Below are positions 8,226 to 16,028 of a DNA stretch of 64,000 nucleotides, one piece after another. Under the pieces are notes generated by a model that was not told the DNA's origin, did no database searches, and worked only from the letters and a program-made list of their open reading frames with translations. The position numbers were made by a program, and so were the translations under genes. Numbering within the stretch: position 1 is the stretch's first letter; every line of letters begins with the position of its first letter. Source of the stretch: Acinetobacter junii CIP 64.5 (GTDB lineage: Bacteria > Pseudomonadota > Gammaproteobacteria > Pseudomonadales > Moraxellaceae); NCBI RefSeq assembly GCF_000368765.1, contig NZ_KB849654.1, forward strand, positions 648,043 through 712,042. Reading direction: 5' to 3'.

Positions 8226-8714
8226 TTATCGAATTTGACTTTGCTCTAAACTGAGTAAAATCTGCTTCTTGTCCAACCCACCAGCAAAACCAACCAATGC
8301 CCCACTCGATCCAATCACTCGATGACACGGCGCAATAATCGAAATCGGATTCTTACCATTAGCAGCACCCACTGCACGTACAGCTTTTTCATTACCAATC
8401 TGGAGTGCAATCTCTTTATAACTACGTGTTTCCCCGTAAGGAATCGTCAATAAAGCCTTCCAAACCTGCTGCTGAAAATCAGTGCCTTGAAAATCAAGAG
8501 GTAAATCAAATTGTTGGCGCTGCCCTACGAAGTATTCTTCTAATTGTTTTTTAACTCGCTGTAACATCGGATGTTGATGATCTTCTAAGGGCTTTGCTAA
8601 ACGAACTCTTTTATGATCTTCATTATCCCACATGACTGCAACTAAAGCCTGATCATGTGCTACCAGTTTTAATGCACCTACAGGAGAATCCATATACATA
8701 TAAACCAATTGCAT
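8226..8714 (-). CDS. ogt: Methylated-DNA-[protein]-cysteine S-methyltransferase
   Basis: This suicide repair protein removes alkyl groups from O6-alkylguanine (and O4-alkylthymine) onto its own cysteine. The active-site PCHRV places the acceptor Cys at residue 130 of 162. The preceding GNEKAVRAVGAANGKNP contains the DNA-binding helix-turn-helix. The length fits Ogt rather than the longer Ada. No Ada-type N-terminal domain or AlkB neighbour is present. Ogt and Ada C-terminal domains are hard to separate by sequence alone, so the symbol is less certain than the function. Confidence 0.95.
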   Translation of the reverse strand: MQLVYMYMDSPVGALKLVAHDQALVAVMWDNEDHKRVRLAKPLEDHQHPMLQRVKKQLEEYFVGQRQQFDLPLDFQGTDFQQQVWKALLTIPYGETRSYKEIALQIGNEKAVRAVGAANGKNPISIIAPCHRVIGSSGALVGFAGGLDKKQILLSLEQSQIR

Positions 8715-8777
8715 TAAAAATTCCCCATAGGCTTTGTTCCATTCAGCTTACTCAATCCGATAAGATGCTGAATTTTC

Positions 8778-9095
8778 TTAATTTGAAGACAATTTCATTA
8801 AAATCAGACCAGATACGATCAACACTGCTGCAATCATTCGCATTGCGGTCATCGGCTCATTCAAAATGAGAATACCCACCACGAAAGAGCCAATCGCTCC
8901 AATCCCTGTCCACACCGTATATGCTGTACCTAAAGGAAGTGAACGCATTGAAATCGACAATAAAACAACACTTAAAATCATGAAAACAATAGTCACGATG
9001 CTTGGCGTTAGCTTAGTAAAACCTTCAGACATTTTCATAGAATATGCCCAAATAATTTCAAAAATACCCGCCAAGATTAAAATTGCCCAAGCCAT
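8778..9095 (-). CDS. sugE: Guanidinium exporter, SMR family (SugE/Gdx)
   Basis: This is a 105-aa, four-helix small multidrug resistance protein. The essential membrane Glu is at residue 13 (GIFEIIW). PLGTAYTVWTGIGAIG at about residues 54-69 is the SugE/Gdx signature that separates guanidinium exporters from EmrE-type drug pumps. It works as an antiparallel dimer, exchanging guanidinium for protons. The functional call is strongly supported by the guanidine-II riboswitch just upstream. No adjacent second SMR gene is seen, so it is of the homodimeric type. Confidence 0.95.
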   Translation of the reverse strand: MAWAILILAGIFEIIWAYSMKMSEGFTKLTPSIVTIVFMILSVVLLSISMRSLPLGTAYTVWTGIGAIGSFVVGILILNEPMTAMRMIAAVLIVSGLILMKLSSN

Positions 9096-9119
9096 TTTTA
9101 ACAGTCTACTTTATCAATA

Positions 9120-9165
9120 GTCAGGTCGTCCCAACGTGATTCTTTGCAAGGAGGTCGTCCTCCTT
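9120..9165 (-). promoter_or_regulatory. Guanidine-II (mini-ykkC) riboswitch
   Basis: On the minus strand two hairpins with identical ACGA loops lie 12 bases apart. The first has arms AAGGAGG/CCTCCTT (9148-9165) and the second GTTGGG/CCTGAC (9120-9135, two G-U pairs). Paired hairpins with ACGR loops define mini-ykkC. The second hairpin ends 24 bases before the sugE ATG. In this class guanidine stabilises loop-loop pairing and turns translation on. The match was made by eye. Confidence 0.9.
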
Positions 9166-9262
9166 AGTTGAACAGTTTACTGTAAAATGCGCAATTGTGT
9201 GAATTGTTGTGTATCTAGACAACTTAAATAATTGAAATAATTAAAATTTCTTAATACAACTA

Positions 9263-9808
9263 TTACTGCCAAACGATACTTTCAACTTTCATGAGTTCAC
9301 AAGCACCATTCCCCGTATCTTCTCGAGATAAAGAGCTTTTCCATCGCCAGCCATCTGAAGCCTGAATCTCAATCAATGAACCTTTTAAATAGACCAAATC
9401 ATCTTTTTTTATCTTCTTCATTTGCGATGCCACAGAAGGATTTGCTGGGACTAAATGCATGTTGGCACTATGTGTTGCAATCTCTCTTAATGAAATAGGT
9501 GGCTCATTTTCAACTTTCCAATAATACCAACGATTACTTTGAGAAATATCAATGCGCTCATACACTTGCGGTTTCGCCATCTCTCCCCAACCGACCGCAA
9601 TGTCGATCGGTGAAAATTCAGCTTCTCTTCCCCAATGATAATCTTCTTTGGATAAGACACGGAAAGAACCTTCATACTTTTCTAATTCAATGATTTGAAC
9701 ATTCTGTTGTGTCTTGAGTTGATCTAAATCAGGAACAGGTTTTAAAAAATTTGTCCAAATTAACCATGCAAATGCGACTGCTAATACCCAATACATCCAT
9801 TTAGGCAT
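9263..9808 (-). CDS. Membrane-anchored protein of unknown function (181 aa)
   Basis: I do not recognise the family. Starting at the ATG at 9808 (MPKWMYWVLAVAFAWLIW), the protein has one N-terminal membrane anchor at about residues 4-20 and a periplasmic-looking domain with several Trp residues (WGREAEF, WYYWKVE, GWRWKSS). This start is preferred because AGGGA lies eight bases upstream and the stop of the preceding gene is two bases away, implying coupling. The central and C-terminal part (FRVLSKEDYHWGREAEFSPID... DLVYLKGSLIEI) could form a small beta-barrel or OB-like fold, an impression only. Confidence 0.8.
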   Translation of the reverse strand: MPKWMYWVLAVAFAWLIWTNFLKPVPDLDQLKTQQNVQIIELEKYEGSFRVLSKEDYHWGREAEFSPIDIAVGWGEMAKPQVYERIDISQSNRWYYWKVENEPPISLREIATHSANMHLVPANPSVASQMKKIKKDDLVYLKGSLIEIQASDGWRWKSSLSREDTGNGACELMKVESIVWQ

Positions 9809-9809
9809 C

Positions 9810-10304
9810 TCATTTATCCCTTTTGTTTCGTATCGCATTCATCCATTGATTTAAATGCTGAAATATAGTCTTCAAAAAAATCTGGAATTGGTAAAAATAA
9901 TTATGCTTAGATGAATCTATAGATTCCTCTTGTATCGAACCCTTATGTCGATCAATCATGATCTGAATCGGTTCGTAATGCGACATGGTTTGTTGCAATT
10001 CCACCCTTAAATTCAAACACTCAAGTTTATAAGTGAGCAGAGATAAATCATCTCGATGGTACAACGTGAGGTGCTTACAGTTTAAATCTATATGATGCTC
10101 GATTAATACTTCCGAGAAAGGAATTAATGCTTTTCTGATTCGTTGTACATCCTGATCATGTTTCATCAGAGGAATATAATAATAGCTCACCTGCATAGAA
10201 CTATTATTGCTCCGCTGTGAATCTGAAAAAGACGATTGATTGCTAATCTTTTCGAGGGAATCTGTTATTACTGTTATTTGATTGTTTTGTTGTTCTAAAG
10301 CCAT
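9810..10304 (-). CDS. Hypothetical protein (164 aa), coupled to the next gene
   Basis: This is a soluble-looking protein with a Ser/Asn/Gln-rich N-terminus (residues 1-37), a charged middle with several His residues, and a hydrophobic/aromatic C-terminal stretch (YFYQFQIFLKTIFQHLNQW) ending in RNKRDK. No family was recognised. Its stop is immediately before the ATG of the membrane-anchored gene, so the two are a unit. It starts about 80 bases after copB and just beyond the terminator at 10330-10359, so it is probably not part of the copper operon. Confidence 0.72.
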   Translation of the reverse strand: MALEQQNNQITVITDSLEKISNQSSFSDSQRSNNSSMQVSYYYIPLMKHDQDVQRIRKALIPFSEVLIEHHIDLNCKHLTLYHRDDLSLLTYKLECLNLRVELQQTMSHYEPIQIMIDRHKGSIQEESIDSSKHNYFYQFQIFLKTIFQHLNQWMNAIRNKRDK

Positions 10305-10329
10305 TTATACACCATCAATGACTCAAAAA

Positions 10330-10359
10330 AGATACTGTTAGTATAAACCAACAGTATCT
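10330..10359 (-). terminator. Intrinsic terminator of the copper operon
   Basis: The arms AGATACTGTT and AACAGTATCT form a 10-bp stem with a 10-base loop. On the minus strand the hairpin is followed by TTTTTGAG. It lies about 27 bases past the copB stop and before the next gene. Confidence 0.75.
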
Positions 10360-10386
10360 CAGTAAAGTGACTTTTTAGACAAAGTA

Positions 10387-11286
10387 TCAGAACTTTAGCG
10401 TTAATCCCGTAGCATATAACCAACCCTTTTCACTTTCAGAAGCAGCTTGCCATGGTGTTTGCTCCGCACCTTTATGATAAGCATATGCTACATCTACAAA
10501 AGGCATAAGTTTTTTATTGATCTCATAACGCACTTGTACTCCCGTTTGTAGTTTAGATAACCCCGATTTCTTTGCATATTTCGATTCATCACTCAATACC
10601 ACATCTGCATTCAAATAGGGTTGAGCAATTAACTTTTGTGTAAATAGCAAGTCTCGACTGGTTTCTAAACTCAACTGCCAACGCTGATCTTGTCCAGCAA
10701 AAACATAAGCTTCTGTTTCAAAGAAATATGGTGCTAAACCATGCAAACCGAATACAGCACTCCATTGATCTTGATCTAGCTGATGTTCTGGTTGATATTG
10801 ATAACGTACACCCGCCTGTATATCCCAAAAATCTGCAATATTTCGGCTATATAAAGTCATTGCTTCAGTTTCAGCTTTTTCTGATTCAGCCTTCTCAACA
10901 TGGGCTTTGATGAAGATTTTATTTTCATCTGTACCCACCCATGTTTTTAACTCGGTGCTTACACTACCCTTACCATCCTCATCTACCGCCCAAGCATTTT
11001 CTAAACTGGTTGATTGGTATATTTGCCCGCCATGCTCGTCATGATGGCTATGCTCTGCATCTTGAACATCGCTTGAATATGCAAGTTTGGACTGTTCATG
11101 TTTGTGATGATCTGCCTTTGACGTTTCCATCACAACCATCTGTTGCTGTGAGGCTTGATTCATCTGCAACATTTGATTATGAGCTTCATGGGCATGAGCA
11201 AATCCTCCCAAAGAGGATGCAATACCACTCACCACGATCAACTGTGTATATCGTTTCATCTTCGAAGACTGCTTAATGATGTGCAT
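10387..11286 (-). CDS. copB: Copper resistance outer-membrane protein CopB/PcoB
   Basis: This 299-aa protein has a signal peptide (ending near AHA, about residue 33) and a His/Met-rich segment (residues 33-90, with HHKHEQSK and EHSHHDEHGG). The C-terminal beta-barrel domain contains SRNIADFWDIQAGVRYQY, GLAPYFFETEAYVFAG and a final aromatic (LKF), typical of the CopB family. CopB is thought to move or hold copper at the outer membrane together with CopA. The ATG at 11286 is chosen because AGGAG lies six bases upstream, although it overlaps the copA end by 14 bases. The alternative ATG at 11259 has no ribosome site. Confidence 0.95.
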   Translation of the reverse strand: MHIIKQSSKMKRYTQLIVVSGIASSLGGFAHAHEAHNQMLQMNQASQQQMVVMETSKADHHKHEQSKLAYSSDVQDAEHSHHDEHGGQIYQSTSLENAWAVDEDGKGSVSTELKTWVGTDENKIFIKAHVEKAESEKAETEAMTLYSRNIADFWDIQAGVRYQYQPEHQLDQDQWSAVFGLHGLAPYFFETEAYVFAGQDQRWQLSLETSRDLLFTQKLIAQPYLNADVVLSDESKYAKKSGLSKLQTGVQVRYEINKKLMPFVDVAYAYHKGAEQTPWQAASESEKGWLYATGLTLKF

Positions 11287-13141
11287 GGCTTTCTCCTATC
11301 GATGGTTGAACTGGTGTAGATGTTGGTTGAGTGGCTGTTTTTGCCTCATTGACATTCGCAACAATCAACTTACTCATCATTCCTGCACTCATGTGATAGA
11401 GCAAATGACAGTGAATGGCCCACTCTCCTAATTCATCAGCTGTCAGTAATGCAGTTACGGTTTTACCGGGTGGTACGATCACGGTATGCTTATTTGGCAT
11501 ATCGGCTGCGCTTTGTCCATTTTCTAGCTGCATAAACATGCCATGTAAATGCATAGGATGTGCCATCATACTTTCATTGACAAACTTCAAGCGAATTCGC
11601 TCACCGTACTGTACTTTCAATGGTTCAAAATCTTTATCACTGAATTTTTTACCATCAATTGTCCAAATATATCGTTCCATCGTCCCACCTAAACGAATCA
11701 CGAGTTCTCTTTCTGCAGCACGCGTATCCGGCTGAGGAGTTAATGCTCTTAGATCAGTATATTGCAATGCTTTATGGCCGACAGGTGTGGATGCATTTGC
11801 CCAACCTTGAACAGCTTGTGGTTTATGTTGATTTGTTACGGACATAGAGGATTGTTGCTTATCCGAATGATGATGCATTTCGCTCATATTGATGTCGGCA
11901 TGAGATTTATGGTTCATATCGCCCATATCCATTTCACCATGCGCATTATGATTCATTGCCATCTTACTCATCTGAGTATGTTGGCTATGATCCATTTTAG
12001 ACTTATCCATTTCAGCATGCTGGCTATGATCCATTTTGCTCGTTTCATCTTGCGCATGCGCTCCATGTCCCATATCGTCCATGGTCAATAATGCACGTGG
12101 ACGCGCTGCCGGCATCGTCACGGTCTGTTGTGCTGGCTTCATCTCATTCTGCAATGACGCGATTGCAAAACCAGAACGATCAATTGACTCTGCTTGGATT
12201 TGATAATGCGTTTGAGTTGGTTCAACAATTACATCATAAGTTTCTGCTGCACCAATTCTAAATTCATCGACTGGAACAGGTTGGACAGGCTGACCATCAG
12301 CACTGACAACCATCATTTTTAAATTAGGAATTCGCACATCAAAAAAAGACATCGCCGAAGCATTGATAAACCGTAAGCGAACTTTTTCTCCTGCTTTGAA
12401 AGCACCTGTCCAATTTTGTTGTGGTGTTTTCCCATTCACTAAAAAGGTATAGCCAGTGACATCCGATAAATCAGTTTTCAGCATGCGCATCTGATTCCAC
12501 ATCGAACGATCTTGCCATGTAGCTTTCAAACCTTGATCTTTCACTTGTGACCAAACATCAGCGACAGTTTCTCTTTGATTTTGATAGTACTCCGCTGATT
12601 TTTTTAGATTTGCCATGATCTTGTCACTTTTCGTTTCATGGAAATCGGAAAGCATCACTACATAATCACGTTCAGCATTCTCATGTTTGGCTACAGGCTG
12701 TTTTCCTTTGGGATAAATGACCAAAGGACCATATAAACCATCCTGTTCCTGACCTTTACTATGTGCGTGATACCAATAAGTTCCGTTTTGTCGTACTTTA
12801 AAACGATACTCAAAACTACCATTTGGCTTAATACCTTTAAAGCCATTGAAGCCCGGAACACCATCCATAAGCCCTGGTAAAAGTAAACCATGCCAATGCA
12901 GAGAGGTGTCTTGATCTTTAAGTTGATTATGGACATGAATGACCGCTTCATCCCCTTCTTCGAACTCCAGCAAAGGCGCAATAAATTTGCCATTCACTGT
13001 AATTCTTTGAACAGGTTTTCCTGTGACATTCACCATCTCTTGGTTGATATTAAGATGATACTCTTTGATTGCAGCCATGCTATAGGGCGCGAATAAGAGA
13101 CCGAAACTCGTAATAACGCCAGCATATAATTTTGAAGACAT
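11273..13141 (-). CDS. copA: Periplasmic multicopper oxidase CopA (copper resistance)
   Basis: CopA oxidises Cu(I) in the periplasm. Three cupredoxin domains are indicated by copper ligand motifs: HWHG (about residues 58-61), HAHSKGQ (about 105), HPMHLHG (about 545) and HCHLLYHMSAGMM at the C-terminus. A Met/His-rich insert with repeated MDHSQH/MNH units lies around residues 355-430 and probably binds Cu(I). The N-terminus is a plain Sec signal (MSSKLYAGVITSFGLLFAPYSMA) without the twin arginine usual in PcoA/CopA. AGGA lies seven bases before the ATG. copB follows with overlap. Confidence 0.95.
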   Translation of the reverse strand: MSSKLYAGVITSFGLLFAPYSMAAIKEYHLNINQEMVNVTGKPVQRITVNGKFIAPLLEFEEGDEAVIHVHNQLKDQDTSLHWHGLLLPGLMDGVPGFNGFKGIKPNGSFEYRFKVRQNGTYWYHAHSKGQEQDGLYGPLVIYPKGKQPVAKHENAERDYVVMLSDFHETKSDKIMANLKKSAEYYQNQRETVADVWSQVKDQGLKATWQDRSMWNQMRMLKTDLSDVTGYTFLVNGKTPQQNWTGAFKAGEKVRLRFINASAMSFFDVRIPNLKMMVVSADGQPVQPVPVDEFRIGAAETYDVIVEPTQTHYQIQAESIDRSGFAIASLQNEMKPAQQTVTMPAARPRALLTMDDMGHGAHAQDETSKMDHSQHAEMDKSKMDHSQHTQMSKMAMNHNAHGEMDMGDMNHKSHADINMSEMHHHSDKQQSSMSVTNQHKPQAVQGWANASTPVGHKALQYTDLRALTPQPDTRAAERELVIRLGGTMERYIWTIDGKKFSDKDFEPLKVQYGERIRLKFVNESMMAHPMHLHGMFMQLENGQSAADMPNKHTVIVPPGKTVTALLTADELGEWAIHCHLLYHMSAGMMSKLIVANVNEAKTATQPTSTPVQPSIGESHAHH

Positions 13142-13217
13142 GAAATAATCCTAATCTATTGATTCATCAAATTTCCCTAACTATAAGAAGTTAAGAAAAG
13201 ACTGAGTGGCTGATAGA

Positions 13218-13599
13218 TTAGGCTTTGGGAGGACGAAGAATTTCTTGCCAATATCCAGCTAAGTGTCGAGCTTGATATGCTGTTATTAGATGAACAGGTC
13301 GTTCAAAAACAGATAAAGCAGATAGTTCAGGTATATTTTGATCGAGTGTAAAACTCACCGTTTGACAATGTGATGGATGATTACAATCTTCACAATGTTG
13401 CTGATTTGGCACTTGTTGGTCATGACATTTACTCAAACTCGTCATATCTTGATGTGCCATTTGCATTTGATGATGCTGTTCACTTTTCATTTGCATCTTG
13501 TGACACGGCATATCCTGAGTAGTTACAGTGGATTGCTCAGTATGAATTGCATGTACAGCTGCAATGGCGACATTACCCCCCCCCGATGAAAAATATCAT
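13218..13599 (-). pseudogene. Met/His/Cys-rich small copper-associated protein, frameshifted at a 9-base homopolymer
   Basis: The C-terminal 97 codons (from an ATG at 13511) are rich in Met, His and Cys (PCHKMQMKSEQHH, CEDCNHPSHCQ) and end in QEILRPPKA. The same frame is open further upstream, with an AIAAVHA signal-like stretch, to a run of nine G (plus-strand C at 13576-13584) and then hits TGA. With eight G the frame joins an ATG at 13599, giving MIFFIGGG then NVAIAAVHA. With ten it joins an upstream frame starting near 13702. It is probably a secreted copper-binding or CopL-like protein, out of frame as sequenced. Phase variation, sequencing error or decay are all possible. Confidence 0.6.
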
Positions 13600-13841
13600 C
13601 AGGAACACAAACCACATATGTTTGTATCTTTTGAGATGTAGCACTGAATATTCCTATCCACAGATCAGAATCTTTATCTATATTAAGCATAAGTTGTTTC
13701 ATAGTTATGCACAATCCTGTTTATGTTCAAATTATGCAATATTCAACAACTTTAAACAGAGTGATGCTGTTTTATTCTACAATATTTGCAAAAATCACTC
13801 ATGAGTAAAAATAGAGCAAAATAAATAATTTAGCGCACAAA

Positions 13842-13867
13842 AAAAAGGACAAAAACTTGTCCTTTTT
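13842..13867. terminator. Strong intrinsic terminator, probably bidirectional
   Basis: An 11-bp perfect stem (13842-13852 with 13857-13867) contains GGAC/GTCC, has loop AAAC, and is flanked by A and T runs. It lies about 145 bases downstream of the rpe stop. Confidence 0.75.
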
Positions 13868-13925
13868 CGTTCAAACTGCTGTGAATATAAACAACTGAAA
13901 TCATTTTGTTTATTTTAACAACATC

Positions 13926-13982
13926 TTATCCACTCGCTTATCAACACGGTTATCCACGTAGTTATAAACAAAGTTATCCACA
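13926..13982 (+). repeat. Five DnaA-box-like 9-mers in 12-nt register
   Basis: The 9-mers TTATCCACT, TTATCAACA, TTATCCACG, TTATAAACA and TTATCCACA start at 13926, 13938, 13950, 13962 and 13974, exactly 12 bases apart and in the same orientation. The last is a perfect consensus DnaA box. The 3-base spacers (CGC, CGG, TAG, AAG) are not conserved, so the repeat is in the box itself. Neither dnaA nor dnaN is in the window. A DnaA-titrating (datA-like) or other replication-linked site is the natural inference. Confidence 0.7.
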
Positions 13983-14010
13983 GCCCAATGTATATAATAG
14001 GTTAAATAGA

Positions 14011-14697
14011 CTAAATTTGTTTTGCACCAACTTTAGCCAACTCTGCACGCATTTGGTCGATCACTGTTTTGTAATCTGGCTGACCAAAAATTGCTGAACC
14101 AGCAACAAACATATCCGCCCCAGCTTCTGCTATTTCTCGAATATTTGCAGGTCCTACACCACCATCCACTTCTAAACGAATATCACGACCACTTGCATCA
14201 ATAATTTGGCGTGCTTGGCGAAGTTTTTCTAATGTCATCGGAATAAATTTCTGCCCACCAAAACCAGGGTTTACACTCATTAATAAAATTTGGTCAACTT
14301 TGTCTAAAACATAATCAAGATAATGTAATGGTGTCGCAGGGTTGAAGACCAAACCTGCTTTTGCACCACCTGATTTAATCAACTGCAAAGAGCGATCAAT
14401 ATGATCTGTCGCTTCTGGGTGGAAAGTAATGATATCGGCACCTGCTTCCAAGAAGTCACCAATCATACGATCCACAGGAGAAACCATGAGGTGTACATCA
14501 ATTGGTGCTTTGATACCGTAATTTTTTAATGCTTTACAAATACCTGCACCGAAGGTCAGATTCGGAACATAGTGATTATCCATCACATCAAAATGTACAA
14601 CGTCTGCGCCTGCAGCTAGAACTTTTTCTACATCTTCACCTAAACGAGCAAAATCAGCAGATAAAATTGAAGGAGCAATGAGATAAGGCTTGGACAT
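14011..14697 (-). CDS. rpe: Ribulose-phosphate 3-epimerase
   Basis: Rpe interconverts ribulose 5-phosphate and xylulose 5-phosphate in the pentose phosphate pathway. The 228-aa TIM barrel carries the family motifs: [13 protein letters not shown] at the N-terminus, [16 protein letters not shown] with metal-binding His and the first catalytic Asp, [17 protein letters not shown], and LEVDGGV with the second catalytic Asp near residue 177. It is apparently a single-gene unit; no gph or trpS follows as in enterobacteria. Confidence 0.97.
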   Translation of the reverse strand: MSKPYLIAPSILSADFARLGEDVEKVLAAGADVVHFDVMDNHYVPNLTFGAGICKALKNYGIKAPIDVHLMVSPVDRMIGDFLEAGADIITFHPEATDHIDRSLQLIKSGGAKAGLVFNPATPLHYLDYVLDKVDQILLMSVNPGFGGQKFIPMTLEKLRQARQIIDASGRDIRLEVDGGVGPANIREIAEAGADMFVAGSAIFGQPDYKTVIDQMRAELAKVGAKQI

Positions 14698-14875
14698 GGA
14701 TAACCTGACAATGACGAAGGAATGATTCCGTGATTATAACAAATTCATACTGTTTAGGGCTGTTAGAAAGTGATTATTCGAGCATTGCAAACATGCAACA
14801 CCACGTTGCAGAGTTACTATTTTTTTATCATTGGTTATTTGCTAAGGTAATTTTCGATACAAAAAATGAAGTCGT

Positions 14876-15157
14876 ATGATGAAGAGTACTACACAAATTG
14901 AAACAGTCGAAGGTAAACGAATCGCTAAACGTTTACTCAATCACTGGAAACATAAATTTGAAGTTGAAGAAACTGAAATCTATTCAAAAATTTTGATGCC
15001 TACTGCAACGGTGACACTCACAGCACAACAGGAATACTTAGAGGTTATCATTGAAAATCAACAAGATGATGTTGAGCGCCTAGAGCAAGTTGTAATAGAT
15101 CATTTGAATCGAATGGCTCAGCAGGAATTCGCTGCCAATTGGACTCATCAAGAATAA
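14876..15157 (+). CDS. DUF2218 family protein
   Basis: This is a 93-aa soluble protein. The pattern of KRIAKRLLNHWKHKFEVEETE followed by LEVIIENQQDDVERLEQVVIDHLNRMAQQEF is the DUF2218 pattern (short N-terminal helix, beta sheet, C-terminal helix ending in FxxxW). The biochemical function is unknown; family members are often near iron or siderophore genes, which is not the case here. Two ATG codons in a row make the exact start uncertain by one codon. It converges on fghA with a shared terminator between them. Confidence 0.85.
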   Translation: MMKSTTQIETVEGKRIAKRLLNHWKHKFEVEETEIYSKILMPTATVTLTAQQEYLEVIIENQQDDVERLEQVVIDHLNRMAQQEFAANWTHQE

Positions 15158-15178
15158 GAAGCTCATTATGAGCTTCTT
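15156..15178. terminator. Bidirectional terminator between DUF2218 gene and fghA
   Basis: A perfect 10-bp stem (AAGAAGCTCA/TGAGCTTCTT) with a 3-base loop overlaps the end of the DUF2218 stop codon and ends eight bases before the fghA stop. Confidence 0.7.
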
Positions 15179-15185
15179 TCAAAGA

Positions 15186-16028
15186 TTAAGCATTCTTTTC
15201 TAATTGAATAGCATGAAATTGCAAATGATCATCGATAAAGCTTTGAATAAAATAGTAACCATGATCATAGCCTTCATGCAAACGTAAAGTAATATGCTGG
15301 CCAGACTCTAAACAAGCTTGTTTAAATTTTTCAGGATTTAACTGCGCAAAGAATTGGTCTTCTAAACCTTGATCAATCAGAATTTCTTCAAATTGAGCCC
15401 CTTTCTGCTGCACTAATGCAGTTGCATCGTGTTCTGCCCAACGTTGTTGATCCTGTCCTAAATATTGACTAAATGCCTTTTCACCCCAAGGGCAAATACT
15501 TGGTGCGCAAATCGGTGCAAATGCCGAGACCGATCTAAAAAGTTCTGGGTACTTAAATGCTAATGTTAGGGCACCATGACCACCCATTGAGTGTCCAAAA
15601 ACTCCAACCTGATTTTCAATGATTGGAAATTCTTGCAAAACATGAGCATAGAGTTCATCAACAATGTATGACTCCATTTGATAATGCTCAGCCCAAGGTT
15701 GTTGAATCGCATTAATATAAAAACCAGCACCCTGCCCAATATCCCAATGATCGCCTTGAGCAACGTGCTCTCCACGTGGAGATGTATCAGGAGTAATCAA
15801 AATAAGACTTAATCTTGCTGCCATGCGTTGTGCATGTGCTTTTATTGCAAATGTTTCTTCAGTACACGTAAGCCCTGCAAGATAAAAAAGCGCAGAACAA
15901 GGTTTGCCATCTAAAGCAGCTGGTGGGAGATAAACACCAACGCGACTTGAGCCTTTGAGGTGTTGTGATTCAAGTTGATAAATCCTTTGTTCACCCTCAA
16001 AACAACGATTTTTTTGCAGTAGCTGCAT
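15186..16028 (-). CDS. fghA: S-formylglutathione hydrolase
   Basis: This enzyme hydrolyses S-formylglutathione to formate and glutathione, the second step of glutathione-dependent formaldehyde detoxification. It is an esterase D-type alpha/beta hydrolase of about 280 aa with the nucleophile in GHSMGG (near residue 145), a catalytic His in EGYDHGYYF, and the oxyanion-region LAGLTCTEETF. The ATG at 16028 is preferred because AGGAT lies eight bases upstream; a second in-frame ATG is at 16037. Either start overlaps the end of the upstream C13 peptidase gene. The partner dehydrogenase adhC/frmA is not adjacent. Confidence 0.95.
   Translation of the reverse strand: MQLLQKNRCFEGEQRIYQLESQHLKGSSRVGVYLPPAALDGKPCSALFYLAGLTCTEETFAIKAHAQRMAARLSLILITPDTSPRGEHVAQGDHWDIGQGAGFYINAIQQPWAEHYQMESYIVDELYAHVLQEFPIIENQVGVFGHSMGGHGALTLAFKYPELFRSVSAFAPICAPSICPWGEKAFSQYLGQDQQRWAEHDATALVQQKGAQFEEILIDQGLEDQFFAQLNPEKFKQACLESGQHITLRLHEGYDHGYYFIQSFIDDHLQFHAIQLEKNA

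Larger units (their letters stand above)
13600..14010. other. Intergenic region with terminator and DnaA-box array
   Basis: There is no convincing gene. From about 13600 to 13715 lies the possible upstream part of the frameshifted copper gene. After an AT-rich stretch come a strong hairpin (13842-13867) and five DnaA-box-like sequences (13926-13982), then the end of rpe. Confidence 0.6.

Noticed and set aside
11762..12091. Met/His-rich frame opposite copA
   Set aside because: It is the antisense shadow of the Met/His-rich copA insert; copA has strong domain evidence.
12890..13096. Open frames antisense to copA, rpe, hisG, murA and polA
   Set aside because: All are opposite strongly supported genes, without ribosome sites or conserved motifs.
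13523..13714. Stand-alone 63-codon gene upstream of the copper genes
   Set aside because: It ends just past the G tract in a meaningless frame and has no recognisable fold; treated as possible upstream part of the frameshifted gene.
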